64,000 nt of DNA, from contig DATHMF010000086.1 in NCBI GenBank assembly GCA_035487355.1, forward strand, positions 62,001-126,000, written 5' to 3'. Origin of the DNA: Terriglobales bacterium. Lineage in GTDB: Bacteria > Acidobacteriota > Terriglobia > Terriglobales > Acidobacteriaceae. The position numbers and the translations under genes are program-made. Positions within the stretch are counted from its first letter, which is position 1; every line of letters begins with the position of its first letter. The notes below the pieces were generated by a model, which searched no databases, was not told where the DNA came from, and worked only from the letters and a program-made list of their open reading frames with translations. Shown here piece after piece: positions 55,077 through 64,000 of this stretch.

Positions 55077-56284
55077 TGGCCCACCTGCCTGGAACCGGAG
55101 TCGCTCAGCTCGACGTCACTGAAAGCACCATGATTCTCAACATGGGGCCGCAGCACCCCTCTACGCATGGCGTGCTCCGGTTGTTGCTCGAAATTGACGG
55201 CGAAAGCGTGGTGCGCATGGCGCCCGATATCGGATACCTGCACACCGGAATCGAAAAAACCTGCGAAGCCAAGTTCTACCAGCAAGTCGTGGTACTGACC
55301 GACCGCATTGATTATCTTTGCCCCATGACCAATAACCTCTGCTACGTGCTGGCAGTGGAAAAACTCCTGGGACTGGAGATACCACCGCGCGCGCAGTGGA
55401 TGCGGGTGATGCTCAACGAGCTGACACGCATTGCCTCGCACCTGGTCTGGCTGGGAACACACGCACTCGATATCGGCGCGATGACAGTGTTTCTATACTG
55501 CTTCCGCGAACGTGAAGAGATCTTGCGCATCTTTGAGATGGTCAGCGGACAGCGCATGATGACCTCCTACTTCCGGGTGGGTGGTCTTGCTCTGGATGCA
55601 CCCCTGGGATTTTTTGAAAAAGTAAAAAAGTTCGTGGATATCTTCCCGTCGCGGGTGGATGAATACGAAGGATTGCTGACCGGCAACCGCATCTGGATCG
55701 AGCGCCTGAAAGGCGTGGCCCATCTTTCCGCAGAAGACGCGATTTCGCTGGGTGTCACCGGCCCGGCGCTGCGCGCCAGCGGCGTTGATTGGGACCTGCG
55801 CCGCGACATGCCCTACACTGGCTACGAAAACTTCAAGTTCAAAGTACCGGTCTCGCAAGATGGCGACGTGTGGGCGCGTTATGTATGCCGCGTGCGGGAG
55901 CTGCGCGAATCCATTGGGATTGTGAAGCAGGCGCTGGAGGGAATGCCCGCGGGGCGGGTCAAAGCTGACGCTCCGAAAGTAGTTCTCCCCGACCGGGAAA
56001 AGATGAAAACGCAGATGGAAGCGCTCATCTATCACTTCAAGATTGTGACTGAGGGCTTTACCGTGCCGGCCGGCGAAGTTTACCAGGCAATCGAGTCGCC
56101 GCGCGGCGAAATGGGTTACTACATCATGAGCGATGGCACCGCTAAGCCATATCGTGTGCACATGCGCTCGCCTTCGTATGCCAACCTGCAGGCGCTGAAC
56201 ACGATGTGCGAAGGCAAGTTGATTGCAGACGTGGTGGCTGCTATTGGCAGCATTGACATTGTTTTGGGTGAGATAGACAGATAA
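55076..56284 (+). CDS. nuoD: NADH-quinone oxidoreductase subunit D
   Basis: 402 aa, the 49-kDa homologue that helps form the quinone site. Conserved segments: MGPQHPSTHGVLRLLLEIDG, GYLHTGIEKTCEAKFYQQVV, DRIDYLCPMTNNLCYVLAVE, RVMLNELTRIASHLVWLGTH. The C-terminal half has ESPRGEMGYYIMSDG and KPYRVHMRSPSYANLQALNT. Length and motifs are standard. Overlaps both neighbours by 1 nt. Confidence 0.98.
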   Translation: MAHLPGTGVAQLDVTESTMILNMGPQHPSTHGVLRLLLEIDGESVVRMAPDIGYLHTGIEKTCEAKFYQQVVVLTDRIDYLCPMTNNLCYVLAVEKLLGLEIPPRAQWMRVMLNELTRIASHLVWLGTHALDIGAMTVFLYCFREREEILRIFEMVSGQRMMTSYFRVGGLALDAPLGFFEKVKKFVDIFPSRVDEYEGLLTGNRIWIERLKGVAHLSAEDAISLGVTGPALRASGVDWDLRRDMPYTGYENFKFKVPVSQDGDVWARYVCRVRELRESIGIVKQALEGMPAGRVKADAPKVVLPDREKMKTQMEALIYHFKIVTEGFTVPAGEVYQAIESPRGEMGYYIMSDGTAKPYRVHMRSPSYANLQALNTMCEGKLIADVVAAIGSIDIVLGEIDR

Positions 56285-56766
56285 TGGTGATTTCGGAAAA
56301 ACTCGATAAGTTCTTCGACGAAAAAATAAAGGAATACCCGACACGGCGCTCCTTCCTCGTTCCCATGCTGCTCTATACGCAAGACGAGCTTGGGTATCTG
56401 CCTGACGAAGCCATTGCTCACCTCGCGAAAAAGACTGATCTGACCGAACTGGAGGTGCGCAACGTCATCAGCTATTACTCGCTGCTGCGTACCAAGCCCA
56501 TGGGCAAGTACCACATCCAGGTTTGCACCAACATCAGTTGCATGCTGCGCGGTGGAGAAGAAACCTTCGAGCACTGCCGGCAAAAGCTCGGCATCGGCCA
56601 CAAACAGAAGACGGCCGACGGTTTGTTTTCACTGGAAGAAGTTGAGTGCATCGGGGCCTGCTCCTGGGCTCCGGCGGTACAGGTGAATTATGACTTTCAC
56701 GAGAACCTGACGCCGGAAAAGCTGGACCGGGTTCTGGAAGATTACAGGAAGAAGCAATCAATTTAG
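56284..56766 (+). CDS. nuoE: NADH-quinone oxidoreductase subunit E
   Basis: 160 aa, 24-kDa subunit with the N1a 2Fe-2S cluster. The Cys ligands are in VCTNISCMLRGGEE and later VECIGACSWAPAVQ. N-terminal helical bundle YPTRRSFLVPMLLYTQDELG. Ends KKQSI with the stop only 10 nt before the repeat core at 56776-56789; the next gene is 77 bp away, unlike the overlapping upstream junctions. Confidence 0.96.
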   Translation: MVISEKLDKFFDEKIKEYPTRRSFLVPMLLYTQDELGYLPDEAIAHLAKKTDLTELEVRNVISYYSLLRTKPMGKYHIQVCTNISCMLRGGEETFEHCRQKLGIGHKQKTADGLFSLEEVECIGACSWAPAVQVNYDFHENLTPEKLDRVLEDYRKKQSI

Positions 56767-56837
56767 TCATTGAATCATCGGGTCATTGAATCATTGAAAA
56801 TCAATGAATCAATGATCCAATCAAACAATGACTCAAT
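56767..56837. repeat. TCATTGAATCATTGA hairpin element between nuoE and nuoF
   Basis: A 15-bp arm TCATTGAATCATTGA (56783-56797) and its partner TCAATGAATCAATGA (56801-56815), one mismatch, around a 3-nt loop, preceded by the core CATCGGGTCATTGA (56776-56789). nuoF has no recognisable SD here. Confidence 0.75.
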
Positions 56838-56843
56838 ATAAAA

Positions 56844-58169
56844 ATGGCTGATCTGGTATCACATCCCGACGAAGTTAGAGTGGTCTCGAACCGCTTCGGC
56901 AAAGGCGCAACCAGCCTTGATCGCTACCTGGAGCTCGATGGCTACAAAGCCGTGCAGAAAGCGCTCAAGATGAAGCCCGAGGAGATCATCAACGAGGTCA
57001 AGACCTCGAACCTGCGCGGGCGCGGCGGCGCAGGCTTCTCTACGGGCATGAAGTGGTCGTTTGTGCCCAAAGAGGCGAGCAAGCCCAAGTATGTGCTGGT
57101 GAATGGCGATGAGAGCGAACCCGGCACCTGCAAAGACCGCCTTATTCTGGAGCACGATCCGCATGCTGTGATCGAAGGCGTCCTGATTGCCGGCCTGGCA
57201 GTGGGCGCGCAGACGGGTTACGTCTACATCCGTGGCGAGTATCGCTACCTGGTGGACATCATGCGCAAGGCGCTGGCTGATGCCTACGCGCGCGGCTTCC
57301 TGGGCAAGAACATCTTCGGCAGCGGGCGCGAGTTCAACGTCTACTGGCATACCGGCGCGGGCGCATACGAAGTGGGTGAAGAGTCGGCGCTGATGGAATC
57401 CCTGGAAGGCAAACGCGGCATTCCGCGCATTCGTCCTCCGTTCCCTGCGGTCGTCGGTCTCTGGGGCGGCCCAACCGTGATCAACAACGTAGAGACGCTG
57501 GCTTCTGTGCCGCACATCATCATGATGGGCGGACAAAAGTTTGCCGATCTGGGCACACCCAAGAACGGCGGCACACGCCTGTTCTGCCTGAGTGGACACA
57601 TCAACAAGCCAGGCGTTTACGAGCTGCCGTTGGGATATCCGCTTAAGAAAATGATTTATGAAGTGGGCGGTGGGATTCCTGGCGGGAAAAAGCTGAAGGC
57701 GGTCGTGCCTGGAGGCTCATCCACTTTTGTGCTTACCGCCGAAGAAGCCGAGCAGCTCAACATGGACTTCGACACTTTTGCGAAGCGCGGCGAATTTCTG
57801 GGCTCGGGCGGCGTGGTGATTCTGGATGAAGACACCTGCATGGTCAAGTTTGCCCTGCGCATCATGAAGTTTTACAAGCATGAGAGCTGCGGGTGGTGTA
57901 TCCCCTGCCGCGAGGGCACAGATTGGCTGGAAAAGACATTGACGCGCTTTCACTCCGGTGGCGGTTTGAAGAAGGACATAGACAACATTAAATACCTGGC
58001 GCAGAACATGCTGGGACGTACCTTCTGTCCGCTGGGCGATGCCGCCGCGATCCCGACGATATCCATTGTGGATAAGTGGCGCAAAGAGTTTGAGGACCAC
58101 CTGGAAGGCAAGCCGTGCCCGTTTGATCCAAAGGGAGCGGTAAGCCAGTTGCCAATATTGACTCATTGA
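56844..58169 (+). CDS. nuoF: NADH-quinone oxidoreductase subunit F
   Basis: 441 aa, 51-kDa flavin subunit that accepts electrons from NADH. FMN/NADH region: LRGRGGAGFSTGMKWSFVPK, LVNGDESEPGTCKDRLILEH. SLBB region: GVYELPLGYPLKKMIYEVGG. The 4Fe-4S cluster N3 ligands are in HESCGWCIPCREGTDWL and GRTFCPLGDAAA. The stop codon TGA (58167-58169) is 3 nt upstream of a repeat core, within an ACTCATTGAACC unit, so the last residues may derive from the repeat. Confidence 0.97.
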   Translation: MADLVSHPDEVRVVSNRFGKGATSLDRYLELDGYKAVQKALKMKPEEIINEVKTSNLRGRGGAGFSTGMKWSFVPKEASKPKYVLVNGDESEPGTCKDRLILEHDPHAVIEGVLIAGLAVGAQTGYVYIRGEYRYLVDIMRKALADAYARGFLGKNIFGSGREFNVYWHTGAGAYEVGEESALMESLEGKRGIPRIRPPFPAVVGLWGGPTVINNVETLASVPHIIMMGGQKFADLGTPKNGGTRLFCLSGHINKPGVYELPLGYPLKKMIYEVGGGIPGGKKLKAVVPGGSSTFVLTAEEAEQLNMDFDTFAKRGEFLGSGGVVILDEDTCMVKFALRIMKFYKHESCGWCIPCREGTDWLEKTLTRFHSGGGLKKDIDNIKYLAQNMLGRTFCPLGDAAAIPTISIVDKWRKEFEDHLEGKPCPFDPKGAVSQLPILTH

Positions 58170-58220
58170 ACCATCGGGTCATTGAGTCATTTGAACAAAT
58201 GACCTAATGACTCAATCGCA
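58161..58220. repeat. CATCGGGTCATTGA hairpin element between nuoF and nuoG
   Basis: Core at 58172-58185, then a perfect 11-bp pair ATTGAGTCATT (58181-58191) and AATGACTCAAT (58206-58216), with an inner perfect pair CATTTG/CAAATG. The nuoF TGA lies inside the element and nuoG lacks an SD. Confidence 0.75.
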
Positions 58221-58235
58221 CGATCGCAAAATTTT

Positions 58236-60599
58236 ATGCCTGACGTAAACATTACCGTTGACGGAAAAAAGATCACCGCGCCTGCGGGCACGCTGCTGAT
58301 TGAGGCCTGCAAGACTGCGGGAATCGAAGTCCCATCGTTCTGTTACTACCCCGGCCTGTCGTTGCAGGCCGCATGCCGCATGTGCGTGGTGCGCATCGAG
58401 AAGATGCCCAAGCTACAAACCGCCTGCACCGTTCCCATCACCGACGGCATGGTAGTCATTACGGAGAGCGATGAGGTCAAGCAGGCGCGCAAAGCCACGA
58501 TTGAGCTGCTGCTGGGTAACCATCCGCTGGATTGTCCGGTGTGCGACGCTGGCGGCGAGTGCGAGTTGCAGGACATGACCTTCAAATACGGCGCGGCCGA
58601 ATCGAAGTTCATGGAGGCCAAGCAGCACAAGGAAGAACAGCAGTGGTCGCCGGTAGTGTTCTTCGACCGCCCGCGCTGCATCCTGTGTTATCGCTGCGTG
58701 CGCGTCTGTAACGAAGGCATGGACGTGGCTGCGCTGGGCATCCAGAACCGCGCGGCCAACTCGGTGATCGCTCCCAACAAGGGAGACCACCTGGAGTGCG
58801 AAGAGTGCGGCATGTGCATTGATATCTGTCCGGTGGGCGCTCTGACCTCTGGCGCCTATCGCTACAAGACGCGGCCGTGGGAGATGAACCACGTGGGCAC
58901 CACCTGCACGCATTGCGGGGATGGCTGCAAGACCACGCTGGGCGTCCGCCGCGCCGATACCGGAATGCAAATCGTCCGCGGAGACAACCGCGACAAGAGC
59001 GGCATCAATGGAGACTTCCTTTGCATCAAGGGCCGCTACGCCTTCGATTTTGCTAATCACGAAGACCGCCTGCAGCAACCCCTGATTCGCAAAGATGGAC
59101 GCCTGGTCCCAGCCTCGTGGGAAGATGCGCTGGAGTTTGCCGGCAAGAAATTGCGTGAAACCGTGGACCAGCACGGTGGCACGAGCGTGGGCGTGATCGG
59201 ATCAAACCGCACCACGAACGAAGAAAATTATCTGTTGCAGAAGTTTGCCCGCATTGCGCTGAAGACCAACAACATTGATCATCACCGCACGGCAGATTAT
59301 CCCGGCTTTGCCAATGCGGTTGCAGGCAAGAGCAACGTCACGGCCACGATGCGCGACGTGCTCACCGCGCCGGCGATTCTGCTGATTGGGAATGACCCGA
59401 CTGAACGGCATCCGCTGCTGGCATGGCAGATACGCACTAATATTCGTCTGAACGGCGGACGCCTGTACGTCATCAACTCGCAAGAGATCAAGCTGCTTCG
59501 CCAGGCAAGCGCATCCGCAAAAATCACTGCCGGCACTGAAGGCAAGGCCGTCAGCTTCCTCGCAGGAGATGACAAAGCCGTAGACGCAGCCTCGCGCCAG
59601 GCGCTTTCCACGTTGCGCGACAAAGTTCGCGCCGAGCAAAATTTGGTTATCATCTTCGGCTCTGAGCTGCGCGGCGCAGATATCGCTACCCTGGTGAAGT
59701 TCGGCTCGTCGCTCACAGGGGCAAAATACATTTGCCTGGGTGACTACGCCAACTCCCGTGGCGCTGCCGATATGGGCCTGTATCCCGATTTACTGCCCGG
59801 CTATGCGTCTCTGGGCCAAGGGCAGCGTTTTGCCGACGAGTGGCAATCCGACTTCCCTTCTGAGCCAGGCCTGAGTATTCAGCAGATGCTCTTGGCCGCA
59901 ACCAGCGGAAAATTAAAAGCACTGTACGTTGTCGGCTCGAACCCAATTGCTCGCTATCGTACAGATTCGCTCGGTCCGGCCAAGCCGTTCCTCATTGTGC
60001 AGGATATGTTCCTCACCGAGACCGCGACCCTGGCCGACGTTGTTTTGCCGGCGGCTTGCGCCTACGAAAAATCAGGGACATTCACCAACACATGCGGCGA
60101 CTTGCAACTGGTCAACAAAGCAGGAGACTTTGCCGGGTCGCGTCCTGATTTTGAAATCATCGTGCACATCGCCGACCGCATGGGCTTCAATGTGCGCCAA
60201 CTGGTCCCGTTTGGCGGGGCCACTCGCGCAGATATGGGCCAATCGCGTGGAGCACAATCGGGTGAAGCTGATCAGCATGCCGTCTGGCTGCGCGCCAATA
60301 ATCTGGAGCCCAAACTCAGCCCGTTCGATCCAGCGGCGATTCTCGATGAGATTCAGCGCCTGGTGCCCGGCTATCAGACTCATCAAATTTCGCGCCTGAA
60401 CCTGCTGGCGGGAAATGACGTGCACACAACGGCGCTAGAAACCAGCGCAGGCGGGGCGAAGTCGGATGCGCAGGCCATCGTGCCGGCGGAAGATAATTTG
60501 TTTGCTTCAGGAACGTTGGGGCGTTACTCCCAGATATTGAATTCGGTGGTGGAAAGCCGGCGCACGGAACCCGTGCCGCCTGCATTGGCTGGAGACTAA
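58236..60599 (+). CDS. nuoG: NADH-quinone oxidoreductase subunit G
   Basis: 787 aa, iron-sulfur subunit of the NADH module. N-terminal 2Fe-2S domain with FCYYPGLSLQAACRMC and LQTACTVPITDGM; the His/Cys 4Fe-4S region near HPLDCPVCDAGGECELQD; two ferredoxin-type clusters in RPRCILCYRCVRVCNEGMDV and CEECGMCIDICPVGALTSG. The molybdopterin-oxidoreductase-like domain starts TTCTHCGDGCKTTLGV and continues to about residue 770. Length is typical. Gap of 25 bp to nuoH. Confidence 0.96.
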   Translation: MPDVNITVDGKKITAPAGTLLIEACKTAGIEVPSFCYYPGLSLQAACRMCVVRIEKMPKLQTACTVPITDGMVVITESDEVKQARKATIELLLGNHPLDCPVCDAGGECELQDMTFKYGAAESKFMEAKQHKEEQQWSPVVFFDRPRCILCYRCVRVCNEGMDVAALGIQNRAANSVIAPNKGDHLECEECGMCIDICPVGALTSGAYRYKTRPWEMNHVGTTCTHCGDGCKTTLGVRRADTGMQIVRGDNRDKSGINGDFLCIKGRYAFDFANHEDRLQQPLIRKDGRLVPASWEDALEFAGKKLRETVDQHGGTSVGVIGSNRTTNEENYLLQKFARIALKTNNIDHHRTADYPGFANAVAGKSNVTATMRDVLTAPAILLIGNDPTERHPLLAWQIRTNIRLNGGRLYVINSQEIKLLRQASASAKITAGTEGKAVSFLAGDDKAVDAASRQALSTLRDKVRAEQNLVIIFGSELRGADIATLVKFGSSLTGAKYICLGDYANSRGAADMGLYPDLLPGYASLGQGQRFADEWQSDFPSEPGLSIQQMLLAATSGKLKALYVVGSNPIARYRTDSLGPAKPFLIVQDMFLTETATLADVVLPAACAYEKSGTFTNTCGDLQLVNKAGDFAGSRPDFEIIVHIADRMGFNVRQLVPFGGATRADMGQSRGAQSGEADQHAVWLRANNLEPKLSPFDPAAILDEIQRLVPGYQTHQISRLNLLAGNDVHTTALETSAGGAKSDAQAIVPAEDNLFASGTLGRYSQILNSVVESRRTEPVPPALAGD

Positions 60600-60624
60600 G
60601 AAAGATTCGTTCGCTAAACACTCG

Positions 60625-61680
60625 ATGCTCACTTATATCGTAATTGCGGCAATTAAAAGCCTGGTTCTCATCCACGTTCTGCTCGGAGCTGTGGCCTACA
60701 CCGTTTGGCTGGAGCGCAAAGTTGTAGGACGCATTCAGAACCGCTGGGGACCAACGCGCGTTGGTCCATTTGGCCTTTTGCAACCGATCGCGGATGGAGT
60801 GAAGTTCATTCTGAAAGAGGACCTCACACCGCCCTACGTTTATAAGCCATTGTTCATTCTGGCGCCCTTTCTTGCGGTGGTCATGGCGTTGACCTCAATT
60901 GCGGTGATCCCGCTGGGTGGTCAACTCCCGCTCGGCCGTTGGAGCACAGGCCTGCAGATAACTTCGACTGCCGATGGAACGGGAGACATCAACATTGCGC
61001 TCCTGATCCTGCTGGGTGTGACTTCGATTGCGGTCTATGGCATAGCTCTGGCGGGATGGTCGTCGAATAACAAGTATTCCCTGCTGGGCTCGCTGCGCGC
61101 CAGCGCCCAGATGATCAGCTACGAGCTTTCTCTTGGCCTTTCACTGGTAGGCGTGCTGCTGCTGGCTGGATCGCTCAGCCTGCGAAAGATCGTAAACACG
61201 CAATCGGGTGGACTTGTTCACTGGTATATTTGGCCGCAGTTGATCGGATTTTTTATTTACCTGGTCTCCGCCTATGCTGAGACCAACCGAATTCCTTTCG
61301 ACTTGCCGGAAGCGGAAACGGAACTGGTGGCGGGTTATCACACCGAGTACAGCGCTATGAAGTTTGCCATGTTCTTCATGGCGGAATACGCCAACATGTT
61401 CACGGTGGCCTGCGTTGCGACGCTGCTATTTTTTGGCGGATGGTCCGAGCCCTGGCCCGGGCTCACACCACAGTCTTTGCCGCCGCTTGTGAAAGCGCTT
61501 GCGCCACTGTTCTGGTTTGCATTGAAGGTTTTTGTTTTCATCTTTGTGTATATCTGGGTGCGGGGCACGCTGCCGCGCTTCCGGTATGACCAATTGATGG
61601 CATTCGGCTGGAAATTCCTTTTGCCGCTGGCAATTGCGAACATTATCATCACCAGCTTCATTGTTGCTTGGCAGTCTTAA
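60625..61680 (+). CDS. nuoH: NADH-quinone oxidoreductase subunit H
   Basis: 351 aa membrane subunit at the quinone entry. Conserved [20 protein letters not shown], then [40 protein letters not shown] and [20 protein letters not shown], which carry the acidic residues of the E-channel. The C-terminus has [20 protein letters not shown]. nuoI (the 8Fe ferredoxin subunit) normally follows but is absent: nuoJ starts 12 bp later. Confidence 0.97.
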   Translation: MLTYIVIAAIKSLVLIHVLLGAVAYTVWLERKVVGRIQNRWGPTRVGPFGLLQPIADGVKFILKEDLTPPYVYKPLFILAPFLAVVMALTSIAVIPLGGQLPLGRWSTGLQITSTADGTGDINIALLILLGVTSIAVYGIALAGWSSNNKYSLLGSLRASAQMISYELSLGLSLVGVLLLAGSLSLRKIVNTQSGGLVHWYIWPQLIGFFIYLVSAYAETNRIPFDLPEAETELVAGYHTEYSAMKFAMFFMAEYANMFTVACVATLLFFGGWSEPWPGLTPQSLPPLVKALAPLFWFALKVFVFIFVYIWVRGTLPRFRYDQLMAFGWKFLLPLAIANIIITSFIVAWQS

Positions 61681-61692
61681 AACCTCGTACCC

Positions 61693-62199
61693 ATGTTGCA
61701 TCTGATATTGTTTTTCATCTTCGCGGCGGTGTGCATAGCAGCAGCAATCAACCTGCTGGCACAGAGCCATCCCATTAACAGCGCACTTTCGCTGATTGTG
61801 GTCATGGGGTCGCTGGCGGTGCTCTACCTGCTGTTGGGCGCCGAGTTTGTGGCCGCCATCCAGATCATCGTTTATGCCGGCGCTGTCATGGTGCTGTTTG
61901 TGTTTGTCATCATGCTGCTCAACGCGGGCACAGAAGAGCACAGCGGCAAGAGCTATGTTGCCTGGTTTATCGGCATTCCGAGCGTCATCGCGCTGGCTGC
62001 GCTGGTGGTTTACAGCCTCCTGCTTCACCAGGGGCAAACTGGAAACGCTTCTGTCAGTTCGAATTCGATGATCGGCTCCGTGCAGGAGATCGCGAAGCTA
62101 CTCTTCGGCAAGTTTCTGCTGCCGTTTGAGGTGACATCGGTGCTGATCCTGATCGCCATCATGGGTGCGGTTGTGCTGGCCAAGAGAGGAGACAACTAA
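61693..62199 (+). CDS. nuoJ: NADH-quinone oxidoreductase subunit J
   Basis: 168 aa, about five membrane helices ([60 protein letters not shown]). The family motif [17 protein letters not shown] is intact. Proton-translocation module subunit next to NuoK. Two bases before nuoK. Confidence 0.95.
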   Translation: MLHLILFFIFAAVCIAAAINLLAQSHPINSALSLIVVMGSLAVLYLLLGAEFVAAIQIIVYAGAVMVLFVFVIMLLNAGTEEHSGKSYVAWFIGIPSVIALAALVVYSLLLHQGQTGNASVSSNSMIGSVQEIAKLLFGKFLLPFEVTSVLILIAIMGAVVLAKRGDN

Positions 62200-62201
62200 T
62201 C

Positions 62202-62504
62202 ATGGTCCCATTGTCCTATTACCTGGGATTGAGCGCAGTTTTGTTCTGCCTGGGCGTGCTGGGCTTTCTCATCAGGCGCAGCATCATCACCATCTTCATG
62301 TCCATCGAGCTGATGCTGAACGCAGTGAACCTGTCGTTTGTTGCCTTCGGCGCCTACTTGCACACGCTGAACGGACAGGTTTTCGTCTTCTTTGTGATGG
62401 TGGTGGCTGCAGCCGAGGCCGCCGTCGGCCTCGCCATCATTATCGCCGTCTTCCGCACGCGTGAGACTTTGAACGTTGACCGGGTCAATTTGCTGAAACT
62501 ATGA
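62202..62504 (+). CDS. nuoK: NADH-quinone oxidoreductase subunit K
   Basis: 100 aa, three membrane helices. Standard NuoK motifs [20 protein letters not shown] and the C-terminal [20 protein letters not shown] with the two conserved Glu residues (in SIELML and AAEAAV) used for proton transfer. Overlaps nuoL by 4 nt (ATGA). Confidence 0.96.
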   Translation: MVPLSYYLGLSAVLFCLGVLGFLIRRSIITIFMSIELMLNAVNLSFVAFGAYLHTLNGQVFVFFVMVVAAAEAAVGLAIIIAVFRTRETLNVDRVNLLKL

Positions 62505-64000
62505 ACCACAACGAACCGAATTTATATCTGTGGCTTATTCCGCTGCTGCCGCTGGCCGGCGCCGCTATCAATGGACTTTTTGGACGCCGTTTTCCCAAAA
62601 AGGTCGTGGCGACGGTTGGATTGGTTTTTGTGGCTGCAGCCTTTCTCCTCTCTGCGTGGGCAAGCTGGCAGCTTACTCATCTGCCGCTGAAGATCCCTCA
62701 CATTGAAGAGCACTTGCCCTGGATTACGGCGGGAGGGGATTTCCGGGTTGATTTTTCTTTTTACCTCGACCAGCTTTCGATGGTGATGATCCTGGTGGTG
62801 ACTGGGGTCGGCTTCCTGATCCACGTTTACTCGGTCGGATACATGGAGCACGAGGGCGGCTACTACCGCTTCTTCTCGTATTTGAACCTCTTCATGTTCT
62901 TCATGCTCACCCTGGTGCTCTCCAGCAGCTATCTGCTGATGTTTGTGGGCTGGGAGGGCGTGGGCCTGGCGTCGTATCTGCTGATCGGGTTCTTCCTCAC
63001 AAAAGACTCGGCGGCCAACGCAGGGAAAAAAGCATTTATCGTGAACCGCATCGGCGACTTCGGCTTTCTTATCGCCATGTTCCTGATGTTCCAGAAATTT
63101 GGCTCGCTGAACTTCAGTGATGTTTTTAGTAAGGCTTCCAGTCTACCGGTGGAAACCGCCGGCGGGGTTGGCATCCTGACCGCCATTGCCCTGCTGCTGA
63201 TGCTGGGTGCTACCGGCAAGTCGGCGCAAGTTCCTCTGTATGTATGGCTGCCGGACGCAATGGAAGGCCCCACACCGGTCTCCGCGCTGATTCACGCCGC
63301 CACCATGGTGACCGCAGGCGTGTACATGGTAGCGCGCTCCAATGCTATTTTCAGCCGCTCACCTCTCGCCCTCGTCGTAGTTGCCATCATCGGCTGCGTA
63401 ACCGCGCTGTTTGCCGCGACCATTGGCATGACGCAAACCGATATCAAGCGCGTCTTGGCTTACTCCACGATCTCGCAGTTGGGATACATGTTCCTGGCCT
63501 GCGGTGTAGCGGCATATTCGGCGGCAATCTTCCACCTGATGACGCACGCCTTCTTTAAAGCGCTGCTCTTTCTCTGCGCCGGTTCGGTCATTCATGCCCT
63601 CGGCGGCGAGCAGGATATGCGCAACATGGGTGGCCTGCGCAAGAAAATCCCTGTGACTTTCTGGACCATGACGATAGGGACCTTTGCGATTGCGGGATTC
63701 CCTCCTCTGGCTGGGTTTTTCAGTAAAGACGAAATCTTGTGGAAGGTCTGGGCAAACGGCTATAAGGCCCTCTGGGTCGCAGCAATCATCACTGCCGGAA
63801 TCACATCGTTTTACATGTTCCGCCTGTGGTTCATGACTTTCTTTGGTGAGCGGCGTGAGGCCGAGCACGGTGCCGGACACGACAATCATGGACATGCAAA
63901 CAACGGAGACCACGTGCATGAGAGTCCGCTGATCATGCTGGTGCCCCTGATGATACTGGCGTTCCTCTCTTTCACAGGGGGATGGGTGAACATACCTAAA
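62501..64000 (+). CDS. nuoL: NADH-quinone oxidoreductase subunit L (3' end outside window)
   Basis: The frame is open from ATG at 62501 to the window edge, about 500 codons of the usual 600+. Antiporter-like proton pump subunit. Visible motifs: [72 protein letters not shown], the catalytic Lys region [20 protein letters not shown] and [21 protein letters not shown] His-rich loop ([13 protein letters not shown]) lies near the right edge. nuoM and nuoN are expected beyond the window. Confidence 0.96.
   Translation, partial: MNHNEPNLYLWLIPLLPLAGAAINGLFGRRFPKKVVATVGLVFVAAAFLLSAWASWQLTHLPLKIPHIEEHLPWITAGGDFRVDFSFYLDQLSMVMILVVTGVGFLIHVYSVGYMEHEGGYYRFFSYLNLFMFFMLTLVLSSSYLLMFVGWEGVGLASYLLIGFFLTKDSAANAGKKAFIVNRIGDFGFLIAMFLMFQKFGSLNFSDVFSKASSLPVETAGGVGILTAIALLLMLGATGKSAQVPLYVWLPDAMEGPTPVSALIHAATMVTAGVYMVARSNAIFSRSPLALVVVAIIGCVTALFAATIGMTQTDIKRVLAYSTISQLGYMFLACGVAAYSAAIFHLMTHAFFKALLFLCAGSVIHALGGEQDMRNMGGLRKKIPVTFWTMTIGTFAIAGFPPLAGFFSKDEILWKVWANGYKALWVAAIITAGITSFYMFRLWFMTFFGERREAEHGAGHDNHGHANNGDHVHESPLIMLVPLMILAFLSFTGGWVNIPK

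Overview
The window looks like a chromosomal segment of an Acidobacteriota (Terriglobia / Koribacter-like) soil bacterium. This is an inference from gene content and style: a pilMNOPQ set led by an excisionase-type HTH gene, an mreBCD/mrdA/rodA block, many secreted Ig-like and BNR-repeat proteins, paired M16 peptidases, and intergenic repeats of kinds common in that phylum. No rRNA, tRNA, CRISPR array, prophage or intact insertion sequence was seen.

Layout. 1-5864 (minus): type IV pilus assembly operon, HTH-pilM-pilN-pilO-pilP-pilQ, with a good promoter at 5836-5864; pilQ runs off the left edge. 6301-9183 (minus): RNase E/G with a very large acidic insert. 9703-18894 (minus): the elongasome genes mreB, mreC, mreD, mrdA (PBP2) and rodA, interrupted between mreD and mrdA by a large secreted Ig-like protein. 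19087-20388 (minus): an anchored FecR-domain protein. 20389-23204: small genes in a repeat-rich stretch. 23205-29123 (plus): aldehyde dehydrogenase, alanine dehydrogenase and a large BNR/sortilin-like secreted protein. 29241-33515: PPK2, a secreted repeat protein and a stand-alone LigD-type polymerase. 33744-37650: two tandem paralogous secreted Ig-like proteins. 37846-46532: serB, a methyltransferase, an M16 peptidase pair, a VanW-glycosyltransferase fusion and a DUF4097 protein. 46533-49446: gene-poor region with an M13 peptidase relic and a TPR gene. 49447-53879: SPL-like radical SAM, ribBA, MerR regulator with a zinc-ribbon partner, thiS and a hypothetical gene. 54166-64000 (plus): complex I operon nuoA-C-D-E-F-G-H-J-K-L; nuoB and nuoI are absent from their usual places and nuoL runs off the right edge.

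The most unusual theme is that short intergenic repeat elements repeatedly abut or supply the 3' ends of coding regions (rne, mrdA, a zinc-finger gene, serB, thiS, nuoE, nuoF), giving several proteins extra C-terminal residues or their stop codon. At least five repeat families are visible. Two stand out: a core (CATCGGGTCATTGA) placed at the stop codons of rne, nuoE and nuoF, and a 34-bp inverted repeat flanking thiS.
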